NCBI GenBank assembly: GCA_016933575.1
Contig: JAFGAR010000028.1
Coordinates: forward strand, 1 to 64,000
Reading direction: 5' to 3'
DNA length: 64,000 nucleotides
DNA from: Candidatus Thorarchaeota archaeon
GTDB lineage: Archaea; Asgardarchaeota; Thorarchaeia; Thorarchaeales; Thorarchaeaceae
Shown: positions 54,726 to 63,075 of the stretch, piece after piece
Numbering within the stretch: position 1 is the first letter of the stretch
Layout of the letters: every line of letters begins with the position of its first letter
Notes under the pieces: model-generated
The model's database searches: none
Told to the model about the DNA's origin: nothing
What the model saw: only the letters and a program-made list of their open reading frames with translations
Position numbers and translations under genes: made by a program

Positions 54726-56912
54726 TTGGTGCTTAAGGAATTCACATACACAGTTCCTAAGATTGACAAGGGATATGCAAATCAGACCCTCTATATCAAT
54801 CTCTCAGATAATATAATTAAGATAAAACCAGTAGACCAGAAGATGAAGGAGACCTTTACCGGTGGAAAAGGATTCGACCTCTGGCTCATGTGGAATGGGC
54901 TTCCCAAAGATAGGATTGTAAAATGGGATGATCCCGAGAATGAGATCTGTATTGCCACAGGACCTCTAGGAGGCGTGACACAATATCCTGGTGCAGGAAA
55001 GAGTATTGTCACTTCCATATCTCCAATGACAGGAATCCCAATTGATTCCAATGTTGGGGGCTATGCAGGACCAAACCTGAAGTTCTCCGGATTTGATGCC
55101 ATGGAGATTCAAGGCAAGGCGAAGAAAGACGTTTACATTTTCATCGATGGTGATAATGGACTTATTGAGATTCATGATGCTAGTGACCTCCCAGATACAG
55201 CATACGAGATAACACGCGTTTTAACAGACCGTCACACTCAAACTGAAGGCAAGGACATGGCTGTAGTGACTTCTGGTCCAGCTGCTGAGCATGCATGGAT
55301 GGGATGTCTCAATTTCTCTTGGTGGGACATGCGACGAAATGTTCCTCGATACAAGCAGGCAGGACGCGGGGGCATAGGTACTGTCTTCAGAAATAAGAGG
55401 ATCAAAGCTATTGCTATCAAATTCGAGAAAATAACTCTAGAACTGAACAATCCAGCTGACCCAGATGAGGTCAAGAAAGTCGGTCGCGACCACTCGGGTG
55501 AGATTCTCCAACTTGATCCTAAACAGAACAGAATGCGGGTTATTGGAACTGGTCACCTTCCCTCAATCATGGATGAGTTTGACCTTCTACCAACTCGTAA
55601 CTTTCGAGCTGGTAGCGACCCAGAGGCAGTCAATTTGTTTGGAAATGTCTGGGAGACCATCTACACGGATGCAGGAAAAGGATGGGATGGATGCTGGCGT
55701 CCATGTGCTATCAACTGCTCTCACTGTATTGAAGGATTCGTACCCAAGACGGGTCCTTTCAAAGGGAAGAATGTTGTCGTTGATGGTCCAGAATATGAGA
55801 CCATTGCAGGTTGCGGTTCAAACATAGGCATCTTCAATCCGCATTATGTTGCTGAATTGAATTTCTACTGCGATGCCTATGGTATCGATACTATCTCTTT
55901 TGGAACTACCATGGGATTTGTCATGGAACTCTTTGAAGGTGGCTATATCGACGAGAAGGCTACTGGAGGTCATAAACTCAATTGGGGTGCTGCTGAGGAA
56001 GCACTTGCAGTTCTTCACGAAATGGCAGAAGGTAAAGGATTTGGTGGACAGCACTTTGGTAAAGGTGTCCACTACCTCAAGGGGTACTTCGGTGACAAGT
56101 TCAACGTTGATTGTGACTTGATGCATGATATTGGAATGGAACATAAGGGTCTCGAGTACTCCGAGTATGTTACCAAGGAGAGCCTTGCTCAGCAAGGTGG
56201 TTACGGTCTCACACTTAAGGGACCACAGCACGATGAGGCGTGGCTTATCTTCCTCGACCAGGTTCATAACTACATGCCCAGCTTCGAGCAGAAAGCAGAA
56301 GCGCTTCATTACTTTCCGAACTGGCGAACTTGGTTTGGATTGAATGGATTATGTAAATTGCCTTGGAATGACGTCGTTCCTGCGGATAACGCTCAGACCA
56401 AAGAACCAGCAAAGGTGCCAGGTCATGTTGCCTTCTACGCGAGATTCTTCGAGGCAATGACAGGGAAACCCACAAAGGGCGATGACTTAGTCAAGATGTC
56501 AGAGAAGGTCTACAACTTCCAGCGTTTATTCAACATCAGACAGGGCAAGGGTCTCAGACTCCATGACTCCTTCATCCCATACAGAAGCGCAGGTCCAGTG
56601 ACTGATTGGGAGTACGAGTCCCGTCAGGAACGATATGATGAGCAGTTGAAGGAATCTGGCATTAATATCGATGGTATGTCAACGACTGAGAAGAACAAGA
56701 AACTCCGTGAGATTAGGGAAGAACGGTACAGGTTATTGACCGATGCAGCCTATAAACGCCGTGGCTGGACTCGAAACGGAGTGCCGACCATGGAGAAGGT
56801 CAAGAAGCTTGGTCTAGATTGGATCTCAGAGGTCGTCGATATCGTGAATAAGTACGAAGGAGCACAACCTCCCAAGGACACACTCCCATCTTCAGAAGAT
56901 GCGTGGAGATAG
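54726..56912 (+). CDS. Aldehyde ferredoxin oxidoreductase family (W-pterin)
   Basis: 728 aa with AOR N-terminal features (TGGKGFDLWLMWNGLP, GPLGGVTQYPGAGKSI) and cluster cysteines in GCWRPCAINCSHCIEGF. The domain 2-3 sequence GVHYLKGYFGDKFNVD is typical. It oxidises aldehydes (or glyceraldehyde-3-P) with ferredoxin; subfamily is unclear. TTG at 54726 has AGGTG 7 nt upstream; GTG 54729 is also possible. Neighbouring PEPCK and Hdr suggest sugar/amino-acid metabolism linked to ferredoxin. Confidence 0.85.
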   Translation: MVLKEFTYTVPKIDKGYANQTLYINLSDNIIKIKPVDQKMKETFTGGKGFDLWLMWNGLPKDRIVKWDDPENEICIATGPLGGVTQYPGAGKSIVTSISPMTGIPIDSNVGGYAGPNLKFSGFDAMEIQGKAKKDVYIFIDGDNGLIEIHDASDLPDTAYEITRVLTDRHTQTEGKDMAVVTSGPAAEHAWMGCLNFSWWDMRRNVPRYKQAGRGGIGTVFRNKRIKAIAIKFEKITLELNNPADPDEVKKVGRDHSGEILQLDPKQNRMRVIGTGHLPSIMDEFDLLPTRNFRAGSDPEAVNLFGNVWETIYTDAGKGWDGCWRPCAINCSHCIEGFVPKTGPFKGKNVVVDGPEYETIAGCGSNIGIFNPHYVAELNFYCDAYGIDTISFGTTMGFVMELFEGGYIDEKATGGHKLNWGAAEEALAVLHEMAEGKGFGGQHFGKGVHYLKGYFGDKFNVDCDLMHDIGMEHKGLEYSEYVTKESLAQQGGYGLTLKGPQHDEAWLIFLDQVHNYMPSFEQKAEALHYFPNWRTWFGLNGLCKLPWNDVVPADNAQTKEPAKVPGHVAFYARFFEAMTGKPTKGDDLVKMSEKVYNFQRLFNIRQGKGLRLHDSFIPYRSAGPVTDWEYESRQERYDEQLKESGINIDGMSTTEKNKKLREIREERYRLLTDAAYKRRGWTRNGVPTMEKVKKLGLDWISEVVDIVNKYEGAQPPKDTLPSSEDAWR

Positions 56913-56961
56913 AATGTGAAGGAGAGAAAACATTCTCTCCAGCTTCCCTTTTTCGTTTTTT
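56912..56961 (+). terminator. Terminator of the AOR gene
   Basis: GGAGAG (56921-56926) pairs with CTCTCC (56935-56940); GAATGT/ACATTC offers an alternative stem. CCCTTTTTCGTTTTTTC follows. Confidence 0.65.
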
Positions 56962-57030
56962 CAAAGAAGTAAGGATATAGATATTAACCGCAACATTCTG
57001 GTTAATTGATACTTATGGAGACGAACAAGC

Positions 57031-58053
57031 ATGAATGACACGCTAACTCCTGAACGTAAGAAACGTCGAAAGTCGATCAAAGGTGCGTCACGAATTGAAT
57101 ATGCTGGACCCTTGACAAAAGAGATCATTGAAGATTTTGTGATTGCAGCTCCCAATGTTCAGATTCTCCATATTGAACTTTTGGATGATACGAGTTTCAA
57201 TCTTTCAGACCTACGAGAGTTGAAGGACTTACTTGTACTGAAGGTCAGCGAAGGATATGACCTAAAGCAGGTAAGTCTTGAAGGCATTCAAGAATTTAAT
57301 CTTCTGACTGGATTAGAGATCAATATCAATTCTGCAGATACTATTGAGGAGATTGATCTAGCACCGTTGAAAAATCACCCGGAACTTACTGTACTAACGA
57401 TTGCAGGTCAGGTAAGAACTCTAAAAGCAATCGATACACTAAATACAATTCCCAAATTGAACTCCATAGGTCTCTATTCTCTTGATATTTCTGAACTGGA
57501 CCTCTCCTCGCTCGGAGGATGCAGCAAACTAGAGAGTGTATATCTTGGAGACCTTGGTTCAGAGAAGCCAACGAAACCGTATAGAATAATACTCCCAAAG
57601 GAGGCTCCAATCAAGATTCTTGAAATATCAGAATGTTATAGTGATGACCTTGTTGTAGAGGTTGATTATTCATTTCTTAAAGGAAAGGTTGCTCTAGATA
57701 GTTTCAGTGTTGTCAACTGTAATCTCACATCATTTGATTTGGGCAATCTCGCATCCCTTAAGAGAATTGGCCATCTTGATTTGTCCCAGAATAAAATCAC
57801 GCATCTTGACATAACACCAATTTTGGATATACCGATGTTTACAGAGGAAGCATTGGGTGAATCACCATTTGCTACAGATCAAGATGTAATTATTCAAATC
57901 TCCAAGAACAAGGAGCAAGAGATAGATGAGATTCTAAAACGACCTGATAAAATCGTAGAAGATCATGATGGCTCATTTGCTATCAACTACGAGTTTGGTC
58001 ATCAGTGGTTGAGAAAACTCCTTGAATCATACACAATTGAATGGATTGAATAG
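57031..58053 (+). CDS. Leucine-rich-repeat protein
   Basis: 340 aa, soluble. Repeats of ~22-25 residues with LxxLxL consensus: NLSDLRELKDLLVLKV, IDLAPLKNHPELTVLTI, ELDLSSLGGCSKLESVYLGD, HLDLSQNKITHLDI. N-terminus is basic. LRRs are often protein-interaction modules, and expansions are common in Asgard genomes. No enzymatic domain seen. Partly overlaps the long reading frame of the next gene, whose real start is downstream. Confidence 0.6.
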   Translation: MNDTLTPERKKRRKSIKGASRIEYAGPLTKEIIEDFVIAAPNVQILHIELLDDTSFNLSDLRELKDLLVLKVSEGYDLKQVSLEGIQEFNLLTGLEININSADTIEEIDLAPLKNHPELTVLTIAGQVRTLKAIDTLNTIPKLNSIGLYSLDISELDLSSLGGCSKLESVYLGDLGSEKPTKPYRIILPKEAPIKILEISECYSDDLVVEVDYSFLKGKVALDSFSVVNCNLTSFDLGNLASLKRIGHLDLSQNKITHLDITPILDIPMFTEEALGESPFATDQDVIIQISKNKEQEIDEILKRPDKIVEDHDGSFAINYEFGHQWLRKLLESYTIEWIE

Positions 58054-58096
58054 AATTATTAGCCGCCTTTTATTTGGAATAGTACGAGGCTTCTCG

Positions 58097-58735
58097 ATGG
58101 TTAAATGCACTGATTGTGGACGTTTTGCATGTTACTCAGGTGATCTCGATAATCTTCCTATGAAGGAATATTGCCCAATGGAGGTTCAAAAAGAAACTCT
58201 CACAGAGGCAAAGGAATTGTACAATGACCAAGCGAATAGGAAGGTTTCTCAGGAGTCCGCACGAGTAGAAGCTACAGGGTATTGCGAATGGACACGCGTG
58301 CAAGAAACCATGGAATTTGCAGAACGAATGGGAATCACAAGACTTGGAATTGCATACTGCATAGGACTGCGACGAGAAGCTAAAACACTTGCTCAAATCT
58401 ACACAGAAAACGGATTTGATGTCGTATCAGTCTGCTGTAAAACTGGTAGTATCCCGAAAGAAGAGATAGGTCTTCGTGATGACGAGAAGATTCGTCCGGG
58501 CAATTTTGAGGCTGTATGCAATCCAATTGGACAAGCATTGGTTATGAATGCAGAAGGCACAGGTCTCAATGTCATCGTGGGTTTGTGTGTCGGTCACGAT
58601 TCCCTCTTCATCAAGCATTCAAAGGCACTAGTAACATGCCTTGTTGCAAAAGATAGAGTGCTTGCGCACAATCCAGCAGGAGCTCTCTACACATCCCAAT
58701 CATATTACAAAAAGAAACTATATGGAAGGGGATAA
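58097..58735 (+). CDS. DUF1847 metal-binding-like protein
   Basis: 213 aa. Cys-rich start MVKCTDCGRFACYSGDLD and later GYCEWTRVQETMEFAERMG, GIAYCIGLRREAKTLAQIY, VSVCCKTGSIPKEEIGL, NVIVGLCVGHDSLFIKHSKA, as in DUF1847. Function unknown; probable Fe-S or zinc. ATG at 58097 is chosen: TTTTATTT at about 58065 is a TATA box 28 nt before it, which implies a leaderless mRNA. The open frame to 58022 overlaps the LRR gene. Confidence 0.75.
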   Translation: MVKCTDCGRFACYSGDLDNLPMKEYCPMEVQKETLTEAKELYNDQANRKVSQESARVEATGYCEWTRVQETMEFAERMGITRLGIAYCIGLRREAKTLAQIYTENGFDVVSVCCKTGSIPKEEIGLRDDEKIRPGNFEAVCNPIGQALVMNAEGTGLNVIVGLCVGHDSLFIKHSKALVTCLVAKDRVLAHNPAGALYTSQSYYKKKLYGRG

Positions 58736-58822
58736 TGTTTTTCTTCAAATTCTCAGTTGAGAGATTTAATCTGGAAACTACTTTCTTTTTGGAAGTAGAA
58801 CCAAAGCAGGAGGAATCAGCTT

Positions 58823-59140
58823 GTGCAGAATATCGGAGAGATATATTTAGCATTGACATCTATCGGATTAACAAGTCTAGTAGTCTCATTGATTTGCACA
58901 GTCATTCTACTAAACAAGCTAGGTGTATCAAAAACTGCTTGGGTCTACACCGCTTTAGCAGCAGTTGCGTTCCTCTTTGCTGGTAATGTTGCAGTTGCAT
59001 ATGCCACAACAGTGACAATTGTTGTTATTAGTTGGGCAACTCCATTGGGAATAATCGGTGGATACCTACTCATAGCTCTTGGTATAAATCAATACTTGAA
59101 AGATAGGAAGATAGTGGTGAAGTTGGGAGAGAATTCATAA
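58823..59140 (+). CDS. Small three-helix membrane protein
   Basis: 105 aa with hydrophobic helices near residues 13-30, 40-60 and 63-88, ending KDRKIVVKLGENS in the cytoplasm. GTG start at 58823 with AGGAGG 12 nt upstream. No family identified. Same direction as the flanking genes. Confidence 0.5.
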   Translation: MQNIGEIYLALTSIGLTSLVVSLICTVILLNKLGVSKTAWVYTALAAVAFLFAGNVAVAYATTVTIVVISWATPLGIIGGYLLIALGINQYLKDRKIVVKLGENS

Positions 59141-59218
59141 TTTATGATAAAAGCTGGTTTTTTCGTGAAATTAACTATATCGAAGAATTCTTATTTGTCA
59201 ATGCGTTAAACCTTATGG

Positions 59219-59647
59219 ATGGTAATAATGACGACAGTAGGATATTTCGAGGGAACTGATCCATCCCTATTATCAAAAATAAGCGCAAATGGATTCTGCA
59301 CGGTTCCGCTAGCAAATGAATGGGATAGCCATGGAAAGATAGCTTCACACTTGGAACCAGGTGAGGTTCATCTAATAATTGGTTATCTACATAAGTTGAT
59401 GCCACCTAAGGGAACTCCTAAGACAACAATAGAGAAGACTATGCCAGTGTCAGCTGATGTCTATCGTGGACTAAGACCAATAGATCTCCTCTATCCCGCA
59501 AAAGTCTATGGTATACCTGTATTGGTAGTTATACCCAAAGAATTCCATAAGAAGGCTAAAGATGCTCTAGAAGAGGCAGCCGAGTTTGTTACAATCGTTG
59601 AACCTGAACATCTTGAGAAGAAAGTGAGAGAGATTCTAGGATTCTAA
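59219..59647 (+). CDS. Conserved hypothetical protein
   Basis: 142 aa, soluble, alpha/beta pattern (LIIGYLHKLMPP, RPIDLLYPAKVYGIPVLVVI, FVTIVEPEHLEKKVREILGF). No motif of a known enzyme. ATG at 59219, or ATG at 59228 (MTTVGYFEG). Independent, between spacer regions. It may be an archaeal family but I do not recognise it. Confidence 0.55.
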   Translation: MVIMTTVGYFEGTDPSLLSKISANGFCTVPLANEWDSHGKIASHLEPGEVHLIIGYLHKLMPPKGTPKTTIEKTMPVSADVYRGLRPIDLLYPAKVYGIPVLVVIPKEFHKKAKDALEEAAEFVTIVEPEHLEKKVREILGF

Positions 59648-59742
59648 TTACTTATGTAGATCTGGAAATATGTAAGCCAAAAGTCTTCAACCAAAAAATC
59701 CGATGTGCTTATAGGTTTCCAATTCCAGATTTACACAAGTGA

Positions 59743-60924
59743 GTGAGTAGATTGTTGGTGGGATTGATACAGTCAATATTACTACTTCAAGCCACATTTA
59801 GCATATTTGGCATCTTAGGTGCTTTATTCGTATTCTTGCTTCTGATCATAATAATACTTGCTGCATATGCTATTAGAGAGCAAATTCCAGATCCAATAGC
59901 AAAACCACCAGTACAGCAAGCATCAACAAAGAAGTCTATCCATGATGTGCTTGAAGACAGAAGCGTAGAACGAGTGAAACCGATTGATATTGTCGCGAGG
60001 AAACCTAGACCTAGTGATGTTCCATTTGCGAGTATGGCCAGATCAACTTCGACTGCACAACACCCAATTCCTGGAGTTTCGAGTGCATTATCATCAGTCA
60101 AGGAATCAGATAGTAGCCACGAGGGGCAGGTCAAAGCTCTCAGGGGAGGCGAATTCATTGGTTCAAGGATGCGTTACAAGGTTAAGGTTCTGAATGATTC
60201 ACCATTTACGATAACAGATGTAACTATCTACCTCCTTTCCTATCCCCATCAAGCACTTAAGCTGGTGGGTGATGATGACGAATTCTTTGCTAAGATTGAG
60301 CCAGGAGGTTTTAGAAGTCCGTGTTTTGATTTTATGCCAACACAGGACTGTGTGAGAGGAGATATTGTTGCAGGGATATCATTCATGGATTCGAGAGGAC
60401 GAGCGCATACGCTCACAACGAAACCATTCGTAATAAGGTCCGTTTGTGATCTCCTGATTCCAGAGCAGCTATCACCCGAAGATTTCACATTGAAATTAAA
60501 GAAACTTGAACATGGAGAGATTACACTCAAAGTTGAGGAATGGACACCTGAGGAGATGTATGAGAAGGCACTGAAAATAGTAGATGATTCGAATTTCTTC
60601 GAGATTGAAAGTAACATCGAGAATAGTGAAGGAGTCATCTTCGGTAGGATACAAGGTTCTGCCAAAGGAAAGTATACTGGTAAAAGTGTTGGAGTGGAGA
60701 TCACTATTACTGGACCGACTAGGAAGAAAGGAGCATCTTGCAACATCAAGGTCTCAGGAGAAGATGAAGCTATGATACTTCCAGCAATTGATGATCTTAG
60801 AGAGCGACTGAGTGCCTGGCTATGTCCAATGTGTGGTTCGCCTCTCACCTTGGCAAATGTTGAAGACCTCAAGAAAGGAAAGACAATTTGCTGTCCATTC
60901 TGTTCAGTAACAATTGGACGCTAG
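59743..60924 (+). CDS. Membrane-anchored ear-like protein with zinc ribbon (paralog 1)
   Basis: 393 aa in four parts. One N-terminal membrane helix (FGILGALFVFLLLIIIILAA); a Pro/Ser-rich linker to ~130; a beta-sandwich (RYKVKVLNDSPFTITDVTIY, KIEPGGFRSPCFDFMPTQDC, AGISFMDSRGRAHTLTTKPF); a helix-beta-helix 'platform' (WTPEEMYEKALKIVDDSNFF, GVEITITGPTRKKGASCNIK, LPAIDDLRERL); then a zinc ribbon CPMCGSPL/CCPFCSVTIGR. The pair of domains recalls the gamma-COP/AP appendage, an inference from pattern only. Two tandem paralogs follow. Confidence 0.6.
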   Translation: MSRLLVGLIQSILLLQATFSIFGILGALFVFLLLIIIILAAYAIREQIPDPIAKPPVQQASTKKSIHDVLEDRSVERVKPIDIVARKPRPSDVPFASMARSTSTAQHPIPGVSSALSSVKESDSSHEGQVKALRGGEFIGSRMRYKVKVLNDSPFTITDVTIYLLSYPHQALKLVGDDDEFFAKIEPGGFRSPCFDFMPTQDCVRGDIVAGISFMDSRGRAHTLTTKPFVIRSVCDLLIPEQLSPEDFTLKLKKLEHGEITLKVEEWTPEEMYEKALKIVDDSNFFEIESNIENSEGVIFGRIQGSAKGKYTGKSVGVEITITGPTRKKGASCNIKVSGEDEAMILPAIDDLRERLSAWLCPMCGSPLTLANVEDLKKGKTICCPFCSVTIGR

Positions 60925-61016
60925 AATGACAACCTTTTTCCATTCATCAGCCTCAAACCTTATCTTTGTGGCCAGTTAGAAACAAATCATAATCATCAGT
61001 GGACGGAGGTAACCAT

Positions 61017-62045
61017 TTGGATTCAATGCTTGCGCTTCAGATTATTTATACTATTGAACAACTAGTAGCTACTGGAGGAATCCTTGTCTTTCTTATTGCA
61101 ATCATTATTTGGGTGGCAATGAGCGCAAGGGATGCAGAAGAAATTGATTTCTTCAAAGATCGAAAAAACATGCAAGCTTCTAAAGCAACTACATTATCCG
61201 AATCATCTGCATCTGATAACGAGAAACCAAGTTCAGATATTAATGTAGTACGAGTACTGAGAGGTGGAGCATTCATTGGAAACAGAATACGCTTCAAGGT
61301 CAAGGTAGCTAACGAATCAGAGTATACAATTACAGACATTATGGTGCACTTGGTTTCCTATCCCAGAGATGCTTTGAGATTCGATGGAGATGATGATGCC
61401 ATTCACTTCTCTAAAATAGAACCGGGCGGATTCAGAAGTCCATCTTTTGAGTTTATACCGACCCAGGATTGTGTCAGGGGGGAAATTGTAGCTGGTGTTA
61501 CATATATTGATACCAGAGGAAAAGCGCACACTCAGACAACAAGACCCTATGAGATACGAGCTGTATGTGACCTTTTAATTCCAGAAGAGATTACGCCTGA
61601 GGATTTCCAACAGACTGTTCAAAGTCTACATAGTGGAGAACTTGTTGTAAGTGTTGATGATTGGACACCACAGGAGATGTATGAGAAAGCACTTGTCATC
61701 TTAGAGCAAGCAAACTTCAGTGGTGTTTCTGCGGGTGTCGACTCAGAGGAAGATGTCGTAACAGCAAAGATTGAAGGTTGGGCACGAGGTAAATATACAG
61801 ACAAAGGTGTTGGAGTTCAACTTCTCATCTCTGGTAGATCTGGTGAAAAGGGAGCATGTTGTACAATTAGAATATTAGGTGAAGACTCAGCACTTGTTCT
61901 TCCAGCTATAGAAGATCTGAGAAACCGTCTAACCACATGGTTATGTCCAAAATGCAGGAGTACGCTACAGGTTGAAAGTGTGAAACAACTCAGAAAGGGA
62001 GGCGTTGTCGAATGTCCCTATTGTGGAGTAACTATTGGGAGATAG
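61017..62045 (+). CDS. Membrane-anchored ear-like protein with zinc ribbon (paralog 2)
   Basis: 342 aa, same order as paralog 1 with a shorter linker: helix ILVFLIAIIIWVAM, RGGAFIGNRIRFKVKVANE, KIEPGGFRSPSFEFIPTQDC, WTPQEMYEKALVILEQANF, LLISGRSGEKGACCTIRILG, LPAIEDLRNRL and zinc ribbon CPKCRSTL/CPYCGVTIGR. TTG at 61017 is chosen: GGAGGT lies 6 nt upstream; the GTG at 60999 would place it inside the coding frame. Confidence 0.6.
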   Translation: MDSMLALQIIYTIEQLVATGGILVFLIAIIIWVAMSARDAEEIDFFKDRKNMQASKATTLSESSASDNEKPSSDINVVRVLRGGAFIGNRIRFKVKVANESEYTITDIMVHLVSYPRDALRFDGDDDAIHFSKIEPGGFRSPSFEFIPTQDCVRGEIVAGVTYIDTRGKAHTQTTRPYEIRAVCDLLIPEEITPEDFQQTVQSLHSGELVVSVDDWTPQEMYEKALVILEQANFSGVSAGVDSEEDVVTAKIEGWARGKYTDKGVGVQLLISGRSGEKGACCTIRILGEDSALVLPAIEDLRNRLTTWLCPKCRSTLQVESVKQLRKGGVVECPYCGVTIGR

Positions 62046-62094
62046 TTTGCTAATATTCATAGCATTATTAGGGAGTAATGATTAGCTCTGAGCT

Positions 62095-63009
62095 ATGCAG
62101 GTGATTCTTGATGTATATGTTATTGGTATTCTATTTGCTCTAGCAGCTACCATGTTCTTTGGTATCACAAATATAATCTACAAAAAAATGAGTGATGACA
62201 TAAGCGTCATGGACATTACTTTTTCCCGTATCTGGGTCAGTCTACCGCTTGCATACATATTTGCTATAGCATCATCAGACTCGTTACAAATCGCGATTCC
62301 GTCGGAATCGATGTTCCCTCTGGCAATCTCAATGATACTTGGGATCTTACTTGGCGATACTATGTATTTCCTAAGCCAAGAGAGAATTGGTGTTAGTCGA
62401 GCTTTCCCAATTTCTATGAGTTATCCGTTGCTGGTATATTTGATAACCGCTTACTTCCTTGAAGAACCTGTAATCATCCAGAGGGTACTCGGGGCCATCA
62501 TTGTTGTCATGGGAGTGGGATTAATTGCTAGAGCGGAGTATAAAGAAAGAAGTGAAGATATCGGCAAATGGAGTCCCAAAGATAGAACGATTGGATTTGC
62601 TTTAGCATTCTTTACAATGGTTGCTTGGGCGCTCAGTGATTCCATCTTTCAATTTGGTTTGATAAATGTAGATCCAGCAGATGCTAATTTCTACCGTATA
62701 CTTGTAGCTTCAATAATCTTAGTACCTTTCTTCTTCCTATCATTCAAGGGGAAAAGACATCTACCAAATAGAAGGATTATTGCATTTGCTCTGATGACAG
62801 GACTTGTGGGAATAGGTCTTAGCTTAATTGCATATAGCTACGCTGTGAAATACATTGGAGCAACTATTACAGCTGTCATGATTGCATCAGCTCCTGTTCT
62901 AACTGCACCATTATCAGCTCTTTATTTAGGTGAAGATGTGAACAAGATTGTAGCTTTTGGAACAATACTGACTATACTAGGTGTGATTCTAGTCATCGCC
63001 ATCATATAG
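62095..63009 (+). CDS. DMT superfamily (EamA) transporter
   Basis: 304 aa with ten membrane helices in two EamA repeats: AATMFFGITNIIYKKMSDD with FSRIWVSLPLAYIF, and second half ALAFFTMVAWALSDSIFQFG, ending PLSALYLGEDVNKIVAFG and a final helix. Such proteins export or import metabolites; substrate unknown. It sits between the tandem ear-like paralogs, ~50-70 bp from each, so an operon is possible. Confidence 0.85.
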   Translation: MQVILDVYVIGILFALAATMFFGITNIIYKKMSDDISVMDITFSRIWVSLPLAYIFAIASSDSLQIAIPSESMFPLAISMILGILLGDTMYFLSQERIGVSRAFPISMSYPLLVYLITAYFLEEPVIIQRVLGAIIVVMGVGLIARAEYKERSEDIGKWSPKDRTIGFALAFFTMVAWALSDSIFQFGLINVDPADANFYRILVASIILVPFFFLSFKGKRHLPNRRIIAFALMTGLVGIGLSLIAYSYAVKYIGATITAVMIASAPVLTAPLSALYLGEDVNKIVAFGTILTILGVILVIAII

Positions 63010-63075
63010 AAATCAGGAAAACTCTATATCCCCTCCAGTCAACGGGGATGTGTGAAAGATTGACCAGTTGGTAGG